64,000 bases of DNA from an uncultured Bacteroidales bacterium (GCA_946185535.1 CAMHJX010000003.1:1-64000); one strand, 5' to 3'. Shown: positions 31,435 through 39,820, counted from the stretch's first letter. Notes: a model not told the origin generated them from the letters alone. Program-made: numbers and translations.

Positions 31435-33161
31435 AATGGTAACGGAGAATCAAGGTTAATAATATATTTTGCTGGAATAAAAGTTTTTACCATTACTTCG
31501 GCTTGATGAGGTTTGAAATCATCGTCGTCCCGACTAACATAGTTCCTTTTCACGGCATCAAAATTCACCATTCTTAAATCCGAAATACTTCCACCATGAT
31601 GATGGTTGTTGTCGGTAGCATTTATATCGGAAAAAAGAGAATCTTTCCATGTTGCAACTTCAATATCAATTTTTAGTAAAACAAGGTCAATGCCATTTTG
31701 TTGATGTTTAAAAATCATTGGATGGTCATCGCAAAAAGACAGTCTAACATAATCTTGCAATCCATGACGCACATCTAATTGTTGTCCAAAACCTTCGCCT
31801 CCAAGAAATGGTACCGTGATATTTTTCTGTTTCAAACTCCACCATGAATAAAGACCACCATACTGTTTTATAAGTGCAATATTGTCCCTTGCTGTAAAAT
31901 GATAGAAACACTTAATACCATTGTTTCGCAAAAGACTAATAATAGCATCTTTGTCCGGTTTGTATTTTTCCAGTTCTGCTTTTCTTTTTTCTTCCTCCTC
32001 TCTTTCTCTTTTTTGTCGCTCTTCCTCTTCTTGTCGTTTCTGTCTCTCCTCCATTATCAGCTTCATCATTTCTTCTCTTTCATAGCCTTTGAGAAAACTG
32101 ATATAAGTAATAAGAGGTCGATTCTTTTTGTTCTTTTCTATGATGTTTTTGCAGACTTCCTTCAAATGGTCATTGTCAGTCTGCATTTCAACGATTACAA
32201 TATGTCTGTTTTTCAGTTCTGGATAATTATCATAATTTATCTCTGTCCCATCAAGCAAGGCATCTGTAACAGGGTCGCATATTTCCACATTGTTTGGCAG
32301 ATCGTAAAGCGATGCGCCATCGCAAGTATAATAATGATAGTGCAAACTCTCAATACTCCACTCTGGATTGTTAGCACACAAATAAATAGAAACAGGATAA
32401 TCATTACTGAGTTGCTCAATGAAATGCCTAATTTTCTCATAAACTGAAGACAGATAGTATCTTGATATGTTTCTAAATTCATTGAGATTATTTGTGTTCT
32501 CTTTTACACGCTCAAAGTCAACATAGTCCAAATCGGTCTCCAAACAATATGAACCTGCAAATGATTGCCAAACTTTATAATTGCCATCAATGCTTTTCCC
32601 TTCATCGTTTGTCTTTTTAAATGGCACTTGATATGGATAACATCCAAAATTTGGCATAGTTATATCAACAAGGTCTCGACACTTCTTTGTAAACTCCTTT
32701 TGTTCTTCTTCCCAAGCGTTAAATTCCTGCGCTATTTTAATAAATGTATCGTAGTCCTCTATCTTGTACTTGTTTGAAATAATAATCTCCTTTGTTGTAT
32801 TAGGATTAAGCCGCCTCCATTTCTTTAATCCTTCTGAAAATGATTTTTCAATCTCTTTGTACTGAATATCTATTTCTCGTCTTTTTCGCTCTTGCTCTTG
32901 TAACTTCTTTTCTTCTTCGTTCCATGTTTCAGGTGAACGTTTGGCTATCTTCCACAAATCAAATATTTTATCACTATAAGAAGAAATATGATTTTTATCT
33001 ATAAAATTACGGTATGCTAAAGGGAATTGATTCCGTATTTTTTCTACTTTTTTCTCAAAAGGTCTTGGAATGGATACGATTAAATAGATAATTAAGCCCC
33101 ATAGACCTATGTTTATGATTATCCCAAGTATGCAGTATAAAATGATTCGTGTTATTTCCAT
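31431..33161 (-). CDS. Membrane-anchored DarT-like DNA ADP-ribosyltransferase
   Basis: A 576-residue protein much longer than usual DarT (about 200). It starts with a membrane segment (IILYCILGIIINIGLWGLII), followed by about 360 residues of unfamiliar, partly coiled-coil sequence ending in a Glu/Arg-rich helix (EEERQKREREEEEKRK). The last 150 residues are DarT-like: FYHFTARDNIALIKQYGGLY (NAD-binding His-Phe-Thr), DYVRLSFCDDHPMIF (Arg of the NAD site) and QAEVMVKTFIPAKYI (catalytic Glu). It would ADP-ribosylate DNA. The start at 33161 is chosen because residues upstream look non-coding; ATGs at 33239 and 33248 are in frame. AT-rich, possibly acquired. Confidence 0.75.
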   Translation of the reverse strand: MEITRIILYCILGIIINIGLWGLIIYLIVSIPRPFEKKVEKIRNQFPLAYRNFIDKNHISSYSDKIFDLWKIAKRSPETWNEEEKKLQEQERKRREIDIQYKEIEKSFSEGLKKWRRLNPNTTKEIIISNKYKIEDYDTFIKIAQEFNAWEEEQKEFTKKCRDLVDITMPNFGCYPYQVPFKKTNDEGKSIDGNYKVWQSFAGSYCLETDLDYVDFERVKENTNNLNEFRNISRYYLSSVYEKIRHFIEQLSNDYPVSIYLCANNPEWSIESLHYHYYTCDGASLYDLPNNVEICDPVTDALLDGTEINYDNYPELKNRHIVIVEMQTDNDHLKEVCKNIIEKNKKNRPLITYISFLKGYEREEMMKLIMEERQKRQEEEERQKREREEEEKRKAELEKYKPDKDAIISLLRNNGIKCFYHFTARDNIALIKQYGGLYSWWSLKQKNITVPFLGGEGFGQQLDVRHGLQDYVRLSFCDDHPMIFKHQQNGIDLVLLKIDIEVATWKDSLFSDINATDNNHHHGGSISDLRMVNFDAVKRNYVSRDDDDFKPHQAEVMVKTFIPAKYIINLDSPLPL

Positions 33162-33245
33162 CAGCCTTGCGTTTTGGCGTTTGGCATCTATCGGATTTCG
33201 GGTTTTTCTTTCAGCCAAAAGAAACGTGGACTTTGACATTATCCA

Positions 33246-33366
33246 CATTCTGAGGCCGTGAGAATTGCCCGATACACCAGATAAGCCAAAAGCCCACGCT
33301 TAGCGCAGGCATTTACTGACTTATTCATCGGTGTATCTCCTCTAAAATTTCTCACGTTTCAGAATG
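33246..33366 (-). ncRNA. Nested inverted-repeat element, copy 1
   Basis: A 121-base element with three nested stems. The outer arms are CATTCTGA and TCAGAATG, extended by GTGAGAA with TTCTCAC. The middle stem is GATACACC with GGTGTATC, next to a short AATAAG/CTTAT-type pairing. The centre is GCCCACGCTTAGCGCAGGC. A second copy with different arms but the same plan is at 60958-61081. It lies upstream of the DarT-like gene and could be a structured leader RNA or a DNA element. Which strand is active is unknown. Confidence 0.6.
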
Positions 33367-33477
33367 ATACCGAATAAATAGCAAACGCTATGATTTATAA
33401 TATGTTATTTAAATTCTTTTACTTTGTTTTGATTGTGTATTAATATTTTGTTTGGTTACTTCTTTTGTTTTTTGTAT

Positions 33478-33867
33478 TTATTGCACTGCAAGCAACTCGT
33501 ATGGATTGGCCACAGTTCGCCTACCGAATCGGCGTAACAGCGTGACAATATCCTCTTGCGGTGTGTCTTTGTCTAATTGTAGTTGGGCATTACTTGGTAT
33601 CCTTGAAGCAAAGAACGGCCACAACTCCTTTGCAGAATATTCTTTCTCTTTTGACGGAAAGTTAGCCAATGGCAAGATTCGGTTTTGCATCTTAAACTCT
33701 TCGCTATAGTTAAAATACCATATTCCTTCAGAATAAAGAAGCGTGCCTACAAACAACCTGCCGAGATTCACGTGGAATGTCGCATCGTTGTCGGGAGTAA
33801 GCACCATTTCGTTTTGGCTTTCCGACCAAAACAAACGTGCAAGTACTTTTTTGAACTTTTGTGTCAT
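33478..33867 (-). CDS. HipA N-terminal-domain protein (HipS-like)
   Basis: A 129-residue protein that matches only the N-terminal subdomain of HipA: ARLFWSESQNEMVLTPDNDA, GTLLYSEGIWYFNYSEEF, LPLANFPSKEKEYSAKELW and FFASRIPSNAQLQ. In tripartite HipBST systems the equivalent HipS is a stand-alone protein that counteracts the kinase. It overlaps the kinase gene by four bases (ATGA) and follows it. No HipB-type HTH gene is nearby. Confidence 0.78.
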   Translation of the reverse strand: MTQKFKKVLARLFWSESQNEMVLTPDNDATFHVNLGRLFVGTLLYSEGIWYFNYSEEFKMQNRILPLANFPSKEKEYSAKELWPFFASRIPSNAQLQLDKDTPQEDIVTLLRRFGRRTVANPYELLAVQ

Positions 33868-34874
33868 AATAACCTCCTTAATTCATTAAAACGGTATTCT
33901 AAACATTTACAAATCATCATAATTCGATTTTTGGTCATAAGAGTGCAAAAGTTGTGCCTAACCTCTGCAATCATCTGCCCTAACAAGGATAGAGTCAACA
34001 ATTCTCTGATTTCCTCACGTGAAACATAGAACTGATTCGTGTATATTTTCTCAAAGAGTTTGAAGTGATTAAGTTTCTTCTCTCCTTCCCAACCTATCTT
34101 TGGTCGTGATTCTTGGCAATATTTTCTAATATGTGCATCCGTGGTTTTATTGATTTCAACTATATCGTTCACCTTGTTTTCGGAATAGTTCCAAAACAAA
34201 CCTCGTGCCGTATCATAAACTGGTGAAAAATAAGGTTGGAAACTGCCATCGATAGGCCTAACAACACCCCAGTTGAAGAAATGACGGTCATTGTTGCCTA
34301 CAAAGGCATCAAAAATGACAAGCATCGACAATTTGTGCATAATATCGTCTTTCTGGTACGGAAACATATTCGTGACAGCACTATCAACAAACTGAAGTGT
34401 AAACCATTCGCTTGTCAGTTTCTGCTTGTCAACTTCTTCCACAAAAATTGGAGATTCTTCATTCAGATAACCAGCTAAAATGTCGGCACCATGCACTAAT
34501 TCCTCTTTGTTAGGATTAAGAAAATAGCGACTGAGAAATCGTAATTGCCCGCCCATCATAGCTATACGCGACTCTGCCATATTCAAACCAAATATCATTC
34601 CCAACTTATTCAATAACAATTCTGTAATTGACTCTATAGGATACCATTTGTGTCCAGTCTTAGCAATATATCGAATCCAATTATTCTTGTTGGTTTTATG
34701 CTTTTGGCCAAGTAGTTGGTGGTCGTATATTCCAACGAATTTCTTGGGCGCATCTCCATCAACTGTTACCGAATCATCCACAAAATAGTTACTGCGTTTC
34801 AAGACAGGAACGCCTCGTACATCCAAATGATGTGCGTCAGTAAAATTCTCTATTTTGTGAATAGGTATTTTCAA
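33864..34874 (-). CDS. HipA-like serine/threonine kinase (HipT-like), split from its N-domain
   Basis: A 336-residue kinase that starts at a TTG, since a stop lies just upstream in frame. It carries the HipA catalytic loop FVGNNDRHFFNWG (Asn-Asp-Arg-His) near residue 210 and the metal loop SPVYDTARGLFWNY near 240, with a Lys/Glu-containing N-lobe (WIRYIAKTGHKWYPIESITE). The usual HipA N-terminal domain is missing and is encoded separately just downstream. It would phosphorylate an aminoacyl-tRNA synthetase or another target. The kinase-first gene order and absence of a HipB make it unusual. A -7 box is at 34896-34903. Confidence 0.8.
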   Translation of the reverse strand: MKIPIHKIENFTDAHHLDVRGVPVLKRSNYFVDDSVTVDGDAPKKFVGIYDHQLLGQKHKTNKNNWIRYIAKTGHKWYPIESITELLLNKLGMIFGLNMAESRIAMMGGQLRFLSRYFLNPNKEELVHGADILAGYLNEESPIFVEEVDKQKLTSEWFTLQFVDSAVTNMFPYQKDDIMHKLSMLVIFDAFVGNNDRHFFNWGVVRPIDGSFQPYFSPVYDTARGLFWNYSENKVNDIVEINKTTDAHIRKYCQESRPKIGWEGEKKLNHFKLFEKIYTNQFYVSREEIRELLTLSLLGQMIAEVRHNFCTLMTKNRIMMICKCLEYRFNELRRLL

Positions 34875-34895
34875 TGTTTTCTATTTTAGTCGGTG

Positions 34896-34903
34896 CAAAA
34901 TTA
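34896..34903 (-). promoter_or_regulatory. -7 box for the split HipA operon
   Basis: Minus-strand TAATTTTG, 22 bases before the TTG start at 34874, which supports that unusual start. Confidence 0.55.
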
Positions 34904-35023
34904 CTAAAATAATTGAAATAAGCGAATTTGACTATGCGCATATGATATCAAGAGTTCGTGTGTTTTGGTCGAAAAACAGAATTTTTTCGAGAATGAGGCA
35001 ATTTTGAGGATGCCTTGTACAAA

Positions 35024-35058
35024 AAACCGCAAGCAAGCCTTTGCCTAAATTGCGAGTT
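35024..35058. terminator. Conserved-hairpin family, copy E (degenerate)
   Basis: AACCGCAA and TTGCGAGTT flank the family signature AAGCCTTTGCCT. Stem pairing is weaker than in other copies. It closes the toxin island on its right side, just past the efflux operon stop. Confidence 0.5.
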
Positions 35059-35070
35059 CAGTCGGTAAGA

Positions 35071-36630
35071 CTACTTCCTCGAAAACACCTTATAAGCCCG
35101 ATGCAAGGTAGGCAATGTGTTCTTGATTTGGGGCTGATAATGGCTGGCCATCAGAAGGATAAGGGTGATGATGCCAATTAACGCTGCCAAGCCGTAAAGG
35201 TTACGAAGACTCAGCATCATAGCGTTTTCGACCACTTCGTTGGTGATGCTGCCGTAGTCATGGCTTCGGAACGAGATGGGGTTCACTTGTGAGCCTAAAC
35301 CACTGAGATTCTTCGCCATCTCCATTTTGAAAAGATGTCCGCACAAGGCACTGCCCACCGCCGAGCCTGGACCAATACGCACAAAACCGAGGATGGTCAG
35401 CACCTGGAAACGATGCTGCAAAGGCACCACGCCTTCCACGTATGTGGTCAGGACGATGAAAATCATCACATGGCCAACCCCGTAAAGGAACATTGGGAGG
35501 TAAAACAATCGAATTGGCGTTTGCGGCGATATGGCAAAAGTCATCAGCAAGACATAAAGTGTGATGCAACCTATACTAATGAAAGTCAATAGTTTGTAAT
35601 TGAAATGCCAGCGATCGATGGTTTGCACGGAGAAGAAACCGCCGAAAAGGATGCCCGCCAAAACCCACCATTTCAGGTTGGCGATGCTCAATGTGTCATA
35701 ATGCAGCACTTCCTCAGTGAAGATGTGGTGCAACACGCTTTCGGTACTCATCAGCAGGGCAGCGACAAAGAAAAGCAACAGGATGTTCCACAGGTTGCGG
35801 TAACGGAAAGCGGGATACTCCAAATAGGGATGCCGATAGTGGAACATTCTGTAAACCAGCACGGAGAGCGCAACGAGCATCACACCAATAGCGATATGGG
35901 TGTAGGGCGAGCGGAACCATTGGATTTGGTCGCCGTAAACGAAGATAAAGGTGAACGCACCCAAAACGATGCCCCAAAGGAACATGCCGATCCAACTGAT
36001 GCCATAAAGCCGATTGAGCGGCATGAGGCGGATGTCTTTCATCAGCACGAAAACCATCAAGGTCACAAGGAGTTGCAAGCCCATCATTAGGTAGTTCATG
36101 TATTGCCAAGGCAGGCCATAAACGACATGGTTGGCCACGATGCCCGATAGTTCGATGCCGCCAAAGACGACAGTGAACACGATGGCCAAAAAAGGCGCGA
36201 AATTATAGCGCGGCGACACCTTCATCATCACCGAGGAGAAGCACTCGAAAGATCCCCAAAGTTTCAGGAAGCCGAAAATAAAGTTAGTGACCGCCAGAAT
36301 CGGCATGAAGGTGGTGTTCAGGCAGATGATGTTGCACAACACCATGCCTAACGATACGATGAGCAAAATCTGCTTGGTGGTGAAGCGGAACTTAAACCGA
36401 AACAGCACTGGAAAGGTCACGGTGACGCCAATCATGCCGCAGAAACCGCAGAATAGCACATCGTTGGGCGTGAGCGAAGTGGTGGCGGAAATCGGTCCCG
36501 AAAGGCCCATGAAGAGCGCGTCCGACATCTGGAAGACAAGCGGAAAGAACAGCGTAATCCAGAAACGGAGTTTTTCGGGGACAAAGTCCTTGTACATGGG
36601 CATGGAGAAGCCCTGTTGTTGTCCAGCCAT
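35071..36630 (-). CDS. EmrB-like 14-TM major facilitator (DHA2 type)
   Basis: A 519-residue inner-membrane protein with about fourteen hydrophobic segments, beginning near residue 20 (LRFWITLFFPLVFQMSDALF). It lacks a strong classical DHA2 motif C by eye, so it is a divergent member. It is the third gene of a TolC, HlyD, MFS operon with the gene start abutting the HlyD stop, the layout of EmrAB-TolC pumps. The complex would carry drugs or lipophilic compounds from the inner membrane across the outer membrane. Confidence 0.85.
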   Translation of the reverse strand: MAGQQQGFSMPMYKDFVPEKLRFWITLFFPLVFQMSDALFMGLSGPISATTSLTPNDVLFCGFCGMIGVTVTFPVLFRFKFRFTTKQILLIVSLGMVLCNIICLNTTFMPILAVTNFIFGFLKLWGSFECFSSVMMKVSPRYNFAPFLAIVFTVVFGGIELSGIVANHVVYGLPWQYMNYLMMGLQLLVTLMVFVLMKDIRLMPLNRLYGISWIGMFLWGIVLGAFTFIFVYGDQIQWFRSPYTHIAIGVMLVALSVLVYRMFHYRHPYLEYPAFRYRNLWNILLLFFVAALLMSTESVLHHIFTEEVLHYDTLSIANLKWWVLAGILFGGFFSVQTIDRWHFNYKLLTFISIGCITLYVLLMTFAISPQTPIRLFYLPMFLYGVGHVMIFIVLTTYVEGVVPLQHRFQVLTILGFVRIGPGSAVGSALCGHLFKMEMAKNLSGLGSQVNPISFRSHDYGSITNEVVENAMMLSLRNLYGLAALIGIITLILLMASHYQPQIKNTLPTLHRAYKVFSRK

Positions 36631-37665
36631 TTAGTTCTCTATTTCACATTCAACATTGAGTCCGGCACGCAGTTGTTTCATGGCCTCGGCATTGTTGTCG
36701 GCATCGAAGGCGATCTTGACGGGAATGCGCTGCTCTGTCTTGACGAAGTTGCCCGTTGAATTGTCTTGCGGCACAATGGAATAACGGGCACCAGTGGCAT
36801 TGGAGATGGCCGTCACGGTGCCGTGGAACGTCTGGTTGGGAAGGGCATCGACAGTGATTTTCATTTTTGAACCGACATTGAGGTGGCGCAGTTGTTTCTC
36901 GCGGTAGTTGGCGATGACCCAGCAGTCTTCGTCGCTGACGATGCTGATGAGGTTCATCCCGGGTTGGATGAGTTCGCCCTCATGGATGGTCTTTGGCGAA
37001 GTGTAGCCGTCGCAAGGCGCGGTGATGACGGTATAGGAAAGGTCGAGTTCGGCGAGGTCGAGCGCGGCCTCGGCGATGGCGATGCCCGCATCGTTTTGGT
37101 CGAGGCGTTGGGTCTGTTCGCTCTTGACGAGGCGGGTGCTTTGCTGCTGTTGCTTCATGGTCTCGTAGCTGGCTTTCATGGCCTCGTATTGCGTTTTCAC
37201 ACCTTCGAATTCGGCCTTGGTGACGGTCTCGCTTTCGTAAAGATTCTTGTAGCGAAGGTAGTCGGCTTCGGCCTTTTGCAGGCGGATTTCCATCTCGCGC
37301 AGATTTGCATCGCTGACAGCGATATTGTTTTGGGTGGTGCGGATGCTGGTGTTCATGGCAGCCTTGCCGACAGTGGCGTTTTTGTAGTTGGCCCGTGCCT
37401 GCGCCAATTGCAGGCGAAACTCTGCGTCTTCAATCAGGACTAAGGTATCGCCTTTCTTGACGTGCTGGAACTCGTCGAAACGGATCTCCTTGATGAAGCC
37501 AGGCACCTTGCTGCTGACGGGCGCAATGTGCTGATACACTTGGGCATTGTTGGTATATGTGGTCTTCGTGACATGCCAAAACTGGGCGCAGACCCACACG
37601 ATGCCTGCAATGAGTAGTGCGACAACGATGATGTTGGCAACGATTTTTTTGGTTTGTTTCTTCAT
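36631..37665 (-). CDS. HlyD/EmrA-like membrane fusion protein
   Basis: A 344-residue periplasmic adaptor. One N-terminal membrane anchor (ANIIVVALLIAGIVWVCAQF) is followed by a barrel/lipoyl half (HIAPVSSKVPGFIKEIRFDE), a long helical hairpin (LQKAEADYLRYKNLYESETV, then KAEFEGVKTQYEAMKASYET), and the second lipoyl part (LDLAELDLSYTVITAPCDGY). Barrel motifs DALPNQTFHGTVTAISNATG finish it. It joins the MFS pump encoded by the next gene to the TolC-type channel encoded 4 bases upstream. Confidence 0.93.
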   Translation of the reverse strand: MKKQTKKIVANIIVVALLIAGIVWVCAQFWHVTKTTYTNNAQVYQHIAPVSSKVPGFIKEIRFDEFQHVKKGDTLVLIEDAEFRLQLAQARANYKNATVGKAAMNTSIRTTQNNIAVSDANLREMEIRLQKAEADYLRYKNLYESETVTKAEFEGVKTQYEAMKASYETMKQQQQSTRLVKSEQTQRLDQNDAGIAIAEAALDLAELDLSYTVITAPCDGYTSPKTIHEGELIQPGMNLISIVSDEDCWVIANYREKQLRHLNVGSKMKITVDALPNQTFHGTVTAISNATGARYSIVPQDNSTGNFVKTEQRIPVKIAFDADNNAEAMKQLRAGLNVECEIEN

Positions 37666-37668
37666 GGC

Positions 37669-38976
37669 TTAGAGTTTTCCGGTTAAATAATTGAGGTTGA
37701 GGTAATAATAAATGATGCTGATTTTCGCGTTGACCCATTCCAACTCGGCGGAGAGTTTGCTGTTGGAGGCATCGAGCATGTCGGTGAGGCGAGCCAAGTC
37801 GTTGTCGTAGCGGTTGCTCGTCATGCGGTAGTTTTCATTGGCCAAAACCAAGGTTTTCTCACAGATTTCCAAGTCTTTGATTGCCTCCTGATATTTCATG
37901 AACACCGCATGGATGCCGTTGTCGATGCCCTCGGCCACCACGGATTTCTCTTCTTGGCTTCGCCGCGTCTCCAAGTTGGCCTTTCGGATGCTGTGGGTGC
38001 TTTTGTATAGTGCCGAGAGGTCGTATTGCAGGCCCAAACCGACAAACCAATAGTTGAAGTTGTTGTTGAGCACAGGCACTTCGATGAGGATTGGGCCGTC
38101 CAAGTGGTCTTCTGCGACGAGGGCAAGTTTGGGCCGTCGTGCCGACTTCGCGAGTGATGCTTTCTCTTCGTTCATGCGAATAACGAGGTCGAGTTGCTGA
38201 AGGGTTGGCGAGGATGCAATGGCGTTATTATGCCAATCGCTTTCCGAAAGCATGGGTAAAGTGTTTGCTATCAAAGTGGTATCGGGTTCGATTTCGGTAG
38301 ATGTTTCCAACCCGATGGCTTGTGTTAGTTGATAATTAAGAATGTCTTTTGCATTGTTGAGGCGGGTGCGTTGCATTTTGAGGTTTTCGAGTTGCAACTC
38401 ATAGCGCGTGAGGTCGTTTTTCAACGCCATGCCTTGCTCATGGCGGTTTTGGAGGTCTTCGAGCACCTTTTCCACGAGGACTATATTTTGTTCAAAGACA
38501 CGCAGTTGGTTGTTGAGTTTGTAGATGTCCAAATAATAGCCTGCCAGCAGAAAATGTATCTCCTGTCGTTTCTGTTCGTGCTGCAATTGGGCCATCTGGA
38601 CACCCAAGTCGGCTAATGCAATGCCGCTGTTGAGGGCACCGCCGGCATAGATGACCTGCGCCACCTGAAGGCTGAAGTTGTTGCCAAAATGCGGCATGTC
38701 GATGGGCATCCCGTTGCTGAAGTCCCGGTCCCAGAGGTAGCCGTTGCCGATGTAGGAGGCCGAAAGCGAGGTCTTGACGTCGGGCAGGCGACCGCTTTGC
38801 GCCGAAAGCAGGCCTTCTTGTGCGACTTGGATTCCGATACTACTGGTTTTCAATACTTTGTTGTTCTCATCGGCGAGGCGAAACAACTCTTCAAGCGTCA
38901 TGCTTCGTTTCTGTGCCTGTGCCGAAACACACAGCGCGAGCGACAGAAACATCACTGCGTAATGTCTGATTCTCAT
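37669..38976 (-). CDS. TolC-family outer-membrane efflux protein
   Basis: A 435-residue outer-membrane channel with signal peptide RHYAVMFLSLALCVSAQAQ and two long helical hairpin repeats (LQHEQKRQEIHFLLAGYYLD and, in the second half, LDASNSKLSAELEWVNAKIS). It is the first gene of the pump operon, with an internal LEELFRLADENNKVLKTSSIG start of the barrel-helix part typical of Bacteroidota TolC proteins. A -7 box at 39129-39136 lies about 150 bases upstream. No dedicated regulator gene is adjacent. Confidence 0.92.
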   Translation of the reverse strand: MRIRHYAVMFLSLALCVSAQAQKRSMTLEELFRLADENNKVLKTSSIGIQVAQEGLLSAQSGRLPDVKTSLSASYIGNGYLWDRDFSNGMPIDMPHFGNNFSLQVAQVIYAGGALNSGIALADLGVQMAQLQHEQKRQEIHFLLAGYYLDIYKLNNQLRVFEQNIVLVEKVLEDLQNRHEQGMALKNDLTRYELQLENLKMQRTRLNNAKDILNYQLTQAIGLETSTEIEPDTTLIANTLPMLSESDWHNNAIASSPTLQQLDLVIRMNEEKASLAKSARRPKLALVAEDHLDGPILIEVPVLNNNFNYWFVGLGLQYDLSALYKSTHSIRKANLETRRSQEEKSVVAEGIDNGIHAVFMKYQEAIKDLEICEKTLVLANENYRMTSNRYDNDLARLTDMLDASNSKLSAELEWVNAKISIIYYYLNLNYLTGKL

Positions 38977-39128
38977 AAAACGATAAATAAAGGTTATTGC
39001 ATGGATTTTTGTCCTGTTTTTACCTAAGATTAAACAACTAAAATTCTGGATTTCAGCTGGTAACAGGATTTACATGCCTAAAGGCAAAACGCGTTCATTA
39101 TACGCCAAAAACTCCATTTTTCGGGTTG

Positions 39129-39136
39129 CAAAAGTA
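39129..39136 (-). promoter_or_regulatory. -7 box for the efflux operon
   Basis: Minus-strand TACTTTTG, just downstream of hairpin copy D. The leader to the ATG at 38976 would be about 145 bases. Confidence 0.4.
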
Positions 39137-39175
39137 CGGAAAATTGAAGAAAGGATGTTCCCTCTTGAGCGAAAA

Positions 39176-39213
39176 AAATCCGCAACCCAAACCCCTGCCC
39201 GAATTGCGGATTT
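39176..39213. terminator. Conserved-hairpin family, copy D
   Basis: AAATCCGCAA pairs with TTGCGGATTT. The left flank GTTCCCTCTTGAGCGAAAAA is shared with copies A to C. The hairpin lies at the truncated end of the cation antiporter gene. Confidence 0.7.
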
Positions 39214-39583
39214 GAGTCATTATGCCCGCAATAATGGTCAGAGGAAGCTCAATACGCACTGTCTCCTTTTTCGCGACAATTGGAAAGACCAAAGCAGAAC
39301 AACCGAGGATGACCAAGGTGTTGATGATGTTTGAGCCGAGTACATTGGTAATGGCCAAATCGGTTGAATGAGTTAAAACAGAGGTCATGTTAACGATGAA
39401 CTCTGGCATGGATGTGCCGAACGCCACCACTGTAAGGCCAATCATAAGATCTGACACGCCCAACCGCTTTGCCAGGTCGGAAGCTCCGTCCACCAGCCAG
39501 TCCGCTCCTTTGACCAAAATCGCCAGTCCCCCAGCAAAGCAAATAACCAAAAACCATATTGTTGATAACAAATGTGTGAACAT
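39180..39583 (-). pseudogene. Truncated calcium/sodium antiporter (first third only)
   Basis: The ATG at 39583 opens a CaCA-family exchanger: GGLAILVKGADWLVDGASDL, then GLTVVAFGTSMPEFIVNMTS, which is the first alpha repeat, then LPLTIIAGIMTQ. Family members are about 310-370 residues with a second, inverted repeat; here homology ends near residue 120 where the conserved hairpin begins, and the frame then runs through the hairpin to a chance stop at 39098. Without the second alpha repeat it cannot form the ion site. Confidence 0.75.
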
Positions 39584-39595
39584 AATCAAGTTGTA

Positions 39596-39814
39596 CTAAG
39601 GTTTTGAAACATTTGCTTTGACAGCAGACTGAGGCGCAATTCCAAAAGCCTCGAGAGCGCACTCAAGCTCTGCCTGATTGTCACTGAGAAGCATGAGCCG
39701 GTCGCCCACATGGAGATGCAAGGCAGGCACGCCGAAACGGCTGCCCGCCTTGCCTGCCAAGATGCTGGCAAAGAATAGGATTGACAGAATCAGTAAAACG
39801 AATTCTATTTGCAT
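39596..39814 (-). pseudogene. Internally deleted potassium/proton antiporter (NhaP2/CvrA-like)
   Basis: A 72-codon frame that joins the two ends of a much longer protein. The first 32 residues, LLILSILFFASILAGKAGSR and then FGVPAL, are the N-terminus of an NhaP2-type K+/H+ antiporter. From residue 33, HVGDRLMLLSDNQAELECAL and then EAFGI, it is the extreme C-terminal TrkA-C-type domain. About 400 or more codons between them are missing, with the frame kept. Confidence 0.7.
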
Positions 39815-39820
39815 GAGTCC

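Noticed and set aside
33162-33248. N-terminal 29 residues of the longest DarT-like frame
   Set aside because: The peptide FLLAERKTRNPIDAKRQNAR looks like translated intergenic sequence and the frame would begin inside the structured element.
33246-33366. Retron msr-msd or CRISPR-like structure
   Set aside because: No reverse transcriptase, Cas gene or repeat-spacer array is nearby; the fold alone does not support it.
35605-36090. 161-codon open frame on the plus strand
   Set aside because: Antisense of the EmrB-like transporter; His/Glu-rich as is usual for the complement of membrane-helix codons.
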